Assembly (NCBI GenBank): GCA_023387965.1
Contig: JAEWHE010000029.1
Location: 1-31,263, forward strand
DNA: 31,263 nt
Source: Bacteroidota bacterium
GTDB taxonomy: Bacteria; Bacteroidota; Bacteroidia; Flavobacteriales; Flavobacteriaceae
Direction of reading: 5' to 3'
Position 1 is the stretch's first letter; the number at the start of each line of letters is the position of its first letter. Shown piece by piece: positions 26,218 through 31,263 of this stretch. The notes under the pieces are model-generated. The model saw only the letters and a program-made list of their open reading frames with translations. It was not told where the DNA came from and ran no database searches. A program made the position numbers and the translations under genes.

Positions 26218-26328
26218 TTAGCCCCTAGTCCCGATTTTTCGGCACAAAAGCTTTGGAAAAGCAGCGGGAAAATGGTCCCGAAGCTTCGGGAAAAAATGCC
26301 CGTCCCGAAATTTCGGGATCGCTCCTAA
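26218..26328. repeat. Palindrome-rich intergenic element (TTAGCCCC...GCTCCTAA)
   Basis: This ~111-bp GC-richer element is bounded by TTAG at the left and CTAA at the right. It contains CCGATTTTTCGG and two perfect 16-bp palindromes, TCCCGAAGCTTCGGGA (26276-26291) and TCCCGAAATTTCGGGA (26303-26318). It resembles a dispersed intergenic repeat I recall from Flavobacterium genomes (TAGCCCCGAT...AGCTCCTA); that is memory, not a search. It lies in the leader of the BI-1 gene. Confidence 0.65.
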
Positions 26329-26361
26329 CCATAAAAACAAACTTTATAAAAATAAACAAAC

Positions 26362-27135
26362 ATGAAATTTAAATCGAACAATCCCTTTTTAGGAAACAAA
26401 AATTTTGCGGGGAAAGCCGTAACGAGAACCGCCGATGCGGAAAATGCAGAGTGGATTTCTTATGGCGAAGAAATGACGATTTCGGGTACGATTAACAAAA
26501 CTTTTGTGATGTTAATTTTGTTATTGATGTCGGCAACGGTAATCTGGACGATGGCCTTTAACGGTTACAATACCATGATTTTTACCATTGGAGGGGCGAT
26601 TGCAGGATTAGTTTTAGTATTGATTTCGGCGTTTAAACCGCACCTTTCTCCGTATTTGGCTCCAGCTTATGCGGTGGTGGAAGGACTTTTTATTGGAGGA
26701 CTTTCGGCGATTTTTGAAGCCATGTATCCCGGGATTGTAATTCAGGCGGTTGGGGCTACTTTTGTAACGTTTTTAGTTTGCTTGGGCTTGTACAAATATA
26801 AAATTGTGAAGGTGACGGAACAGTTTAAATCAATTGTGATTGCGGCAACTTTGGCGGTAGCTACTTATTATTTAATTGCGTGGTTGGTTTCGATGTTTAC
26901 GAGTTTTACGCCTGTGCATCACGGAAATTCGTTGATGGGAATTGGCATTAATTTAGTGGTGATTGTGATTGCGGCACTCAATTTATTCTTAGATTTTGAC
27001 ATGATTGAAAAAGGTGCGGAACGCCGTCAACCGAAATTCATGGAGTGGTTTGGTGCCATGGGACTGATAATTACGCTGGTTTGGTTGTACATTGAATTCT
27101 TGCGTTTGCTGGCAAAATTTTCGAGTAGGGATTAA
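26362..27135 (+). CDS. Bax inhibitor-1/YccA family membrane protein
   Basis: This 257-aa protein has a hydrophilic N-terminus (about 40 residues, KSNNPFLGNKNF...) and seven predicted membrane helices. The family signature is visible in the last third: LVVIVIAALNLFLDFDMIEKGA, with the conserved acidic residues LDFD, and WFGAMGLIITLVWLYIEFLRLL. Members are inner-membrane proteins linked to ion, especially calcium, leak and stress responses; the function in bacteria is uncertain. It is a single gene with its own leader and terminator. The unusually structured leader could affect expression (inference). Confidence 0.85.
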   Translation: MKFKSNNPFLGNKNFAGKAVTRTADAENAEWISYGEEMTISGTINKTFVMLILLLMSATVIWTMAFNGYNTMIFTIGGAIAGLVLVLISAFKPHLSPYLAPAYAVVEGLFIGGLSAIFEAMYPGIVIQAVGATFVTFLVCLGLYKYKIVKVTEQFKSIVIAATLAVATYYLIAWLVSMFTSFTPVHHGNSLMGIGINLVVIVIAALNLFLDFDMIEKGAERRQPKFMEWFGAMGLIITLVWLYIEFLRLLAKFSSRD

Positions 27136-27144
27136 TTGATATTG

Positions 27145-27170
27145 AAAAGCCTCTTTGGAGGCTTTTTTTT
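27145..27170 (+). terminator. Rho-independent terminator of the BI-1 family gene
   Basis: AAAAGCCTC (27145-27153) pairs with GAGGCTTTT (27158-27166) around a TTTG loop, followed by further T. Confidence 0.85.
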
Positions 27171-27192
27171 ATATATTTATTTTGATTGTTAG

Positions 27193-27221
27193 TTGTGTAG
27201 CTTAAAAAAAATATAGTTTTA
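27193..27221 (+). promoter_or_regulatory. Probable promoter of the S41 peptidase gene
   Basis: TTG (27193-27195) and TAGTTTTA (27214-27221, one mismatch from TAnnTTTG) are 18 nt apart, 22 nt before the ATG. Confidence 0.4.
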
Positions 27222-27242
27222 CAGCCTACTAATCCATTTTAT

Positions 27243-28889
27243 ATGAAGTTAAAAATTCTTGCATCGGTAGTTCTATGTTTGATTAGCAATACTTTAGTCC
27301 AATCTCAAAAGCTTTCAGACAAAGAAAAACTGGTAACAACTGCAAAGGTCTGGGGATTCTTAAAATATTACCATCCAAATGTTTCGAACGGCAGCTATGA
27401 TTGGGATGATGAACTTTTAAATATCATGCCGAAACTTTCTCAAGCAGATGAAGTTGCTGATTTATCTGATATTTATAAAGATTGGATATTATCATTGGGA
27501 AAGATGCCAGAATGCCGCACATGTGGTAACTCTATTAATTCCACATTTGACAAAAATTACAATCTAGATTGGATTAAAGACGAGAAATTAATATCTAAAG
27601 AGTTAAGCACAATACTAGTAAAAATTAAAGATAACCGAAACCTCGGTAATCAATATTATGTGGGTACAACAGGAGCTGGTAATGCCTACCCAAAGAACGA
27701 GAAAAAATATATAGGCGATAACTTTCCAAATAGACAGCAGCGCCTTTTAGGTTTTTTTAGATTTTGGAACTTTATCGAATATTTCTATCCTTATAAATAT
27801 ATGCTGGACAGCAATTGGGATTCTATCTTAAAAGAATATATTCCGAAAATTAATGCTGCTGCAAACGAAAAAGAATATCACCTCATCATATCAGAATTGA
27901 TTGGAAACATTGACGACTCTCATACCCGTGTGAACTTTCTTTCTGATTCTAACCAGGTAAAACACTTTCCCTACACAGTTAAGGATGTGGAAGGAGAATG
28001 TGTAATTGTTGGTAGTTACAACGCCAAAATCGGGGCTGAAAACGGACTGATGGTTGGTGATATTATCGTGGAGGTGAACGGCAAGAACGTTCAGAAATAT
28101 TTTCAATCAAATGAAAATTTATTATCTGCGTCAAACCACGCCTTTAAAAAAGTTAAGGCATATACCGATTTATTAAATGGCGATTTAGATAGTCAAAAGC
28201 TTCGTATAAATAGATCCGGAAAAATTTTAGAAATGACGGTAAAGCTTTACAAGTTTCAAGATTTTGATTATTACAATACTAATTACTTTCCTTCCCACAG
28301 TTTTATTCGCTCAGATGTGGGTTACATAAATATCAGAACGCTTCCCAAGGACAAGAAATTGATTAGCAAGATTATGAGCGAAATGGCGGACTCAAAAGCC
28401 ATCATCTTTGACGTAAGAGGCTATCCTCAAAACACCCATCTTTTGTTAGGTGAGGAACTCAATTCTGAAGAACAAGTTTTTGCCTACTCTATAGCACCGG
28501 ATTTATCATACCCTGGAAAGTTTATTTATTTAAACGAATCTAAAGTCGGCAAGAAAAACAAAAGAAACTTTAAAGGTCTTGTCATTATCTTAGTCGATGA
28601 GTCCACTTTTAGTTTAGGCGAATTTACCGTCATGTCATTACAAACATTGCAGAACAATGTCACAGTTGGTAGCCAAACCGCAGGTGCAGATGGTAATGTG
28701 AGTCATATTGAATATTTCGGAGGTCACAAAGTTCAAGTTTCCGGTCTTGGCATTTTTTATCCAGACGGACGAGAAACACAGCGGAAAGGCATTAAGATTG
28801 ACCACATCGTGAACCTGACGATTGATGGAGTAAGATCCGGCCGTGACGAAATTCTTGGGAGCGCTCTAAATTTGATAAGCAAAGAATAA
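27243..28889 (+). CDS. Exported S41 family peptidase with PDZ-like domain
   Basis: This 548-aa protein has a signal peptide (MKLKILASVVLCLISNTLVQSQ). An N-terminal helical region (about 25-210, with AKVWGFLKYYHPNV and FFRFWNFIEYFYPY) is followed by a segment with DDSHTRVNF, where H227 is the likely catalytic His. A PDZ-like domain covers about 245-335 (GAENGLMVGDIIVEVNGKNV). The S41 core (about 355-520) has DVGYINIRTLP, IIFDVRGYP and LVDESTFSLGEF with nucleophile S457 and E460. GSQTAGADGNVS has no Lys at the CtpA dyad position, so it fits the tricorn-like Ser-His arrangement. It probably acts in the periplasm or is lipid-free outside the inner membrane. No sorting domain is seen. A small membrane-protein gene follows 6 nt later. 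Confidence 0.85.
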   Translation: MKLKILASVVLCLISNTLVQSQKLSDKEKLVTTAKVWGFLKYYHPNVSNGSYDWDDELLNIMPKLSQADEVADLSDIYKDWILSLGKMPECRTCGNSINSTFDKNYNLDWIKDEKLISKELSTILVKIKDNRNLGNQYYVGTTGAGNAYPKNEKKYIGDNFPNRQQRLLGFFRFWNFIEYFYPYKYMLDSNWDSILKEYIPKINAAANEKEYHLIISELIGNIDDSHTRVNFLSDSNQVKHFPYTVKDVEGECVIVGSYNAKIGAENGLMVGDIIVEVNGKNVQKYFQSNENLLSASNHAFKKVKAYTDLLNGDLDSQKLRINRSGKILEMTVKLYKFQDFDYYNTNYFPSHSFIRSDVGYINIRTLPKDKKLISKIMSEMADSKAIIFDVRGYPQNTHLLLGEELNSEEQVFAYSIAPDLSYPGKFIYLNESKVGKKNKRNFKGLVIILVDESTFSLGEFTVMSLQTLQNNVTVGSQTAGADGNVSHIEYFGGHKVQVSGLGIFYPDGRETQRKGIKIDHIVNLTIDGVRSGRDEILGSALNLISKE

Positions 28890-28895
28890 AATCCC

Positions 28896-29078
28896 ATGAT
28901 AGAATATTTGTACGCACTTATCGCCTTTATCTTAGCAATTTGTTTCTTATACCGTTTCAAGAAAAAACCAAACGATAGTGCGTTTAATACCTATCATAAT
29001 TCAAGATATTACCGGGTTCTAATCTTATTTGTATTTGCTTTGTTGGCATTAATTATATCTTTTTTTGTAAATATTTAA
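28896..29078 (+). CDS. Small two-helix membrane protein, unknown function
   Basis: This 60-aa frame starts 6 nt after the S41 peptidase stop. It encodes two hydrophobic helices (about residues 3-19 and 41-58) separated by a basic, polar loop (YRFKKKPNDSAFNTYHNSRYY), a credible small membrane protein. No family was recognised. Its tight spacing suggests co-transcription with the peptidase. Support is limited to composition and spacing, so it could be a chance frame. Confidence 0.5.
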   Translation: MIEYLYALIAFILAICFLYRFKKKPNDSAFNTYHNSRYYRVLILFVFALLALIISFFVNI

Positions 29079-29178
29079 TGCTGAAATAGGTATGATGTAA
29101 AATAAGTTGCGCTTTTATAACAATTAAGTTAAATTTTATATACATTAGCAACATATTAACCATAAATCCAGCATTATT

Positions 29179-29664
29179 ATGCCATTTGTAAACTTAAACG
29201 ACAAGCACTTCACTGAAACTGAAAAAACAGCTATTGAAAGTGCAGTACAAACTTTAGAAAACCTTTTAAAGCCGAAATTGGCAACTCTTACGCCAGAAGA
29301 ACGTTCCACTTACGGAAGCGTTGCGGAGCAAAACAAATTAGTGATTAACAAAGTGCGCGACTATCGAATGTCGCAACAAACGCTCTCCAGCCCAGATGTG
29401 GATTGGGACGAGTTTGAAGCAGATTTTCAAAGTCGTGCGTTTTTACAAAATCTGCTGATGCGATTAGACACGATGCACTTGGGGCTGAACAGCTCAAAAA
29501 TTTTGCACGACTGGGACAATTACCAAGCCGCCTTAACCGATTATGATTATACTAAGTATAAAAATTCTACGGGAGCATTGGGTTACCAAGCCAAAAGTTT
29601 GGAGATCAAGCAGTTTTTTGTTAGCAAATCTCAGGGCAGCACGTCTCCTTTAAACCAAGAGTAG
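29179..29664 (+). CDS. Conserved-looking 161-aa protein of unknown function
   Basis: This is a soluble, mostly helical protein with no signal peptide or membrane segment. Charged helices include TETEKTAIESAVQTLENLLKPKL. A mid-segment (about residues 75-115) reads DVDWDEFEADFQSRAFLQNL followed by LMRLDTMHLGL. A Tyr-rich stretch, NYQAALTDYDYTKYKN, follows. The codon pattern and a strong terminator 29 nt downstream support a real, separately terminated gene. A TACATTAG element at 29141-29148 is a weak -7 candidate. No function can be assigned. Confidence 0.75.
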   Translation: MPFVNLNDKHFTETEKTAIESAVQTLENLLKPKLATLTPEERSTYGSVAEQNKLVINKVRDYRMSQQTLSSPDVDWDEFEADFQSRAFLQNLLMRLDTMHLGLNSSKILHDWDNYQAALTDYDYTKYKNSTGALGYQAKSLEIKQFFVSKSQGSTSPLNQE

Positions 29665-29692
29665 TAAGCCCAAAGAGAAACCTCGCCCCACC

Positions 29693-29720
29693 AAGCCAGT
29701 ATTTGATACTGGCTTTTTTT
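29693..29720 (+). terminator. Rho-independent terminator before the cassette-like region
   Basis: A perfect 10-bp stem, AAGCCAGTAT (29693-29702) with ATACTGGCTT (29706-29715), closes a TTG loop and leads into a T run. It marks the end of the ordinary chromosomal genes. Confidence 0.9.
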
Positions 29721-29762
29721 ATGCCCGATTACAACAATGCCAAAACAAAACGCCCGTCCGCC

Positions 29763-29965
29763 AACCTATCCAGACACGTTAAATACTCCTCCCGATAGGT
29801 TGTGTCACGCCTCTCGATAGGTTATTAACCCCTATTTTGTGGTTATAAAGGTACGCTAACGGGGTTAACAACCCCATGCGATAGGTTATACAACCCCGTT
29901 TAACACGTTGCTGACGTATCGAGACACCCCACCTAACCCCATTTGACCAGTAACGAACGTATCGA
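29763..29965. repeat. Cluster of six CGATA-core motifs in non-coding DNA
   Basis: CGATAGGTT occurs at 29793-29801, 29815-29823 and 29879-29887. Its inverse AACCTATC is at 29763-29770. The related inverse CGTATCGA is at 29915-29922 and 29958-29965. The same stretch has GGGGTTAACAACCCC, a stem of six with an AAC loop. No gene is seen from 29665 to about 30340. Spacing is irregular, so this is not a CRISPR array. Confidence 0.65.
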
Positions 29966-30040
29966 AAGGGGTGTTGGACTACTTTGTAAATGATTGTATT
30001 GTAATTTTTTATATTTTAGGCGGGAATTAAGCTGTAATTG

Positions 30041-30072
30041 CACATGTACATCTTAAATGGGATGGACATGTG
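30041..30072. repeat. 12-bp inverted repeat (hairpin)
   Basis: CACATGTACATC (30041-30052) faces GATGGACATGTG (30061-30072) with one mismatch and an 8-nt loop. There is no T run, so it is not a terminator. Confidence 0.7.
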
Positions 30073-30079
30073 ATAGATT

Positions 30080-30111
30080 ATGGCGAGTATACACGAGTTA
30101 TACGCCATTTC
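30080..30111. repeat. Cassette-boundary-like word GTTATACGCC inside a hairpin
   Basis: ATGGCG...TATA can pair with TATA...CGCCAT. The right half contains GTTATACGCCATTTC (30097-30111), closely related to GTTGTATGCCATTTT at 30317-30331. It may be the right end of an earlier attC-like site. Confidence 0.45.
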
Positions 30112-30190
30112 CTGCGGAAATGACTCAGACCGTTCTCATGTGGAAAGAAATTTTTCGGTTTGCAAGAACATTCTCCGAATCAGGAAACGA

Positions 30191-30326
30191 CCGTATAACA
30201 GGCGTTTAGCGAGATTGCGAATTTTGCGGTAAGTTCACCCTCACGTTTCGCAAGAAATTTTATCTTAGCCGAAAGTACTCGATTCCGAACTTCGCAACAT
30301 CGCCAAGCGCCGGAACGTTGTATGCC
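30191..30326. repeat. attC-like imperfect palindrome (~136 bp)
   Basis: The left arm begins GTATAAC (30193-30199) and GGCGTTTAGCGAGATTGCGAA (30201-30221; 17 of 21 positions pair with the right arm TTCGCAACATCGCCAAGCGCC, 30291-30311, plus one G-T). The right end is GTTGTATGCC (30317-30326). The right arm has extra unpaired bases (GGAAC), giving an asymmetric stem as in integron attC sites. The end words are not exact RYYYAAC/GTTRRRY matches. Confidence 0.55.
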
Positions 30327-30344
30327 ATTTTAAACCAACACACT

Positions 30345-30830
30345 TTGAAAAAGACAGCTAAAATATTGAACATAATTTTTGCTTTAAATATCGGACTTTT
30401 CCTATTGGACTTACTGCCAAATTTTGACATCAAAAATCAATTTATAAAATCTTTTGTCTATCTTTTTTCAACTTTTGGTTCAATTCTAATTATCTCAATT
30501 AACTTCCAACAAAAGCTGAACAAATTAACTTTAATACTTCCGACAATAGGAATTCTTGGAATTCTCTTTTTAGGACCTTTACGAATACTAAATGCTAAAT
30601 CTGCTTGGAAAACTCAAACTATAATTTATCAAAATGGACATTTAGCAAATAAAACAATTGAATATCAATTACAAGATGTTGGTGCAAGAGGTTACAACAA
30701 AAGAGAGGTTGAAACTTTTTACTTGACTAATTTTTTTATATTGGTCGCAGAAGTTCCAAAAGATATTGAAAAACGAATTGAGTGGACTAAAGTAAATAAA
30801 GATGTAAACGAATTAAAGCTTAAGTATTGA
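30345..30830 (+). CDS. Small membrane protein of unknown function, possible cassette gene
   Basis: The frame runs from near the palindrome end to 30830. No ATG exists in it. TTG at 30345 (giving MKKTAKILNIIFALNIGLFLLDLL) is preferred; TTG at 30318 lies inside the boundary repeat and would add nine residues. There are about three hydrophobic segments (about residues 6-22, 32-48 and 60-80 of the preferred start), then a soluble C-terminal part with QDVGARGYNKREVETFYLTNFFILVAEVPKDIEKRIEW. No family was recognised. It overlaps the next gene by 1 nt (TGATG), so the two are coupled. Very AT-rich composition contrasts with the GC-richer flanking spacers, as expected of transferred cassette genes. 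Confidence 0.6.
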   Translation: MKKTAKILNIIFALNIGLFLLDLLPNFDIKNQFIKSFVYLFSTFGSILIISINFQQKLNKLTLILPTIGILGILFLGPLRILNAKSAWKTQTIIYQNGHLANKTIEYQLQDVGARGYNKREVETFYLTNFFILVAEVPKDIEKRIEWTKVNKDVNELKLKY

Positions 30831-31126
30831 TGTTTCATATTATTATTCATTGTAAACCAAAAGAAAATAACGAAGAGTATTTTGGAAAAATAATTGGAGC
30901 TTATGCTTCAGTATTAATCGACTATAAAGATTATGACGGAGCATTAGAATTGTCAAAATTCTATATTAAGGAAGAAAATTGGGAATTTATTGAATTTGAT
31001 GAAGAGTACTTTACATTTGAAACAAAAGAAGATTTACCTGAAGATTATCAACAGTATTTTGACGAAATAAAAGAATTCGGATATTCGATGATTTTCAATT
31101 TATACAACGAAGAAACAGATGAATAA
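30830..31126 (+). CDS. Small acidic protein of unknown function, possible cassette gene
   Basis: The ATG at 30830 overlaps the stop of the preceding gene in TGATG. The 98-aa product starts MFHIIIHCKPKENNEEYFGKI and is strongly acidic, rich in Glu, Asp, Tyr and Phe (DEEYFTFETKEDLPEDYQQY), with no signal or membrane segment. Acidic partner proteins are common in immunity or antitoxin roles, but nothing here identifies one. It ends 4 nt before an inverted copy of the boundary word (GGCATACAAC). With the previous gene it forms a two-gene unit bounded by these words. Confidence 0.65.
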   Translation: MFHIIIHCKPKENNEEYFGKIIGAYASVLIDYKDYDGALELSKFYIKEENWEFIEFDEEYFTFETKEDLPEDYQQYFDEIKEFGYSMIFNLYNEETDE

Positions 31127-31141
31127 AAAACGGCATACAAC
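31127..31141. repeat. Inverted boundary word AAAACGGCATACAAC
   Basis: This is the reverse complement of GTTGTATGCCGTTTT and nearly matches GTTGTATGCCATTTT at 30317-30331. It is placed like the left end of a second attC-like site. The rest of that palindrome is missing because transposase-type sequence begins within about 30 nt. Confidence 0.55.
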
Positions 31142-31263
31142 ATGAACTGTGTAAAAAACCAAACTTTTTAAGTACTTTTTACAATAAAATTTTCATGATA
31201 AAATTCCCTGTTTTTTACCACCCCAAATACAATCTTGAGCAGCTTGTTGCACACTGCAATTAC
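31142..31263 (-). mobile_element. Right end of an IS110-family insertion sequence (partial)
   Basis: This is inferred from the transposase C-terminus at 31168-31263 plus the short non-coding tail next to the boundary word. The exact end is not determined, since IS110 elements have little or no inverted repeat or target duplication. Confidence 0.5.
31168..31263 (-). CDS. IS110-family transposase, C-terminal end (partial)
   Basis: On the minus strand the window edge enters a frame of 31 codons ending in TAA at 31168-31170: VIAVCNKLLKIVFGVVKN followed by REFYHENFIVKST. The A-V-C-N-K-L-L-K-x-x-F-G-V-V-K pattern matches the extreme C-terminus of IS110-family DEDD transposases. The rest is outside the window, so completeness cannot be judged. 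Fewer than 30 nt separate the stop from the truncated boundary word, suggesting the element's right end is very short. Confidence 0.7.
   Translation of the reverse strand, partial: VIAVCNKLLKIVFGVVKNREFYHENFIVKST

Noticed and set aside
29763..29965. CRISPR-like repeat cluster
   Set aside because: The repeated unit is only ~9 bp, occurs in both orientations and has irregular spacing; no cas gene is nearby.
29740..30320. tRNA or other known structured RNA in the hairpin-rich gap
   Set aside because: No cloverleaf, T-loop consensus or terminator could be found; the pairing is better explained by attC-like palindromes.
30317..30331. ATG at 30322 as start of the membrane-protein gene
   Set aside because: That frame meets TAA after two codons; the long frame uses TTG starts instead.

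Overview
The window reads as chromosomal DNA of a Flavobacterium-like member of the Bacteroidota. The evidence is: AT-rich sequence; start codons without clear Shine-Dalgarno sequences; repeated promoter -7 elements of the TAnnTTTG type; a C-terminal Type IX secretion (T9SS) sorting domain on a secreted enzyme; a Bacteroidota-type IPExxxVDY gene beside pyk; and the purN / acpP-fabF-rnc neighbourhood. No rRNA, tRNA or CRISPR array was seen.

Layout. Positions 1-4741 (minus) hold the N-terminal ~1580 residues of a giant secreted mosaic protein that runs off the left edge. A 775-bp intergenic region follows with two near-identical ~132-bp direct repeats, a truncated third copy, and low-complexity arrays. 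Next on the plus strand are recX, a PfkB-family sugar kinase and a long PurF-like amidotransferase, then a short promoter-to-terminator unit that may be a small RNA or a 17-residue peptide gene. From 9400 to 21392 nearly everything is on the minus strand. In transcription order this is purN, rnhA, an esterase-fold protein, radA, a DUF2339/DUF3999 membrane pair, a GT51 transglycosylase with a long N-terminal domain, an EEP-family membrane protein and a T9SS-secreted glucose/sorbosone dehydrogenase-like protein. Plus-strand genes resume with acpP-fabF-rnc, an IPExxxVDY gene with pyk, a BI-1/YccA membrane protein, an S41 peptidase with a small membrane protein, and a 161-aa protein of unknown function.

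The right end (about 29720-31263) is different: a largely non-coding, hairpin-rich stretch, then a very AT-rich two-gene unit of unknown function, then the C-terminus of an IS110-family transposase. The non-coding part has a cluster of six CGATA-core motifs and a ~136-bp imperfect palindrome ending in GTTGTATGCC. Related boundary words occur upstream (GTTATACGCC) and, inverted, just after the two genes (GGCATACAAC). Together these look like a gene-cassette array with attC-like recombination sites, the last one cut by an IS110 element. This is the most interesting part of the window. No integrase is present in it, so the interpretation is an inference.

Functionally the core genes cover purine synthesis (a PurF-like enzyme and PurN), fatty-acid synthesis (AcpP, FabF), RNA and DNA maintenance (RNase III, RNase HI, RadA, RecX), glycolysis (Pyk) and the cell envelope.
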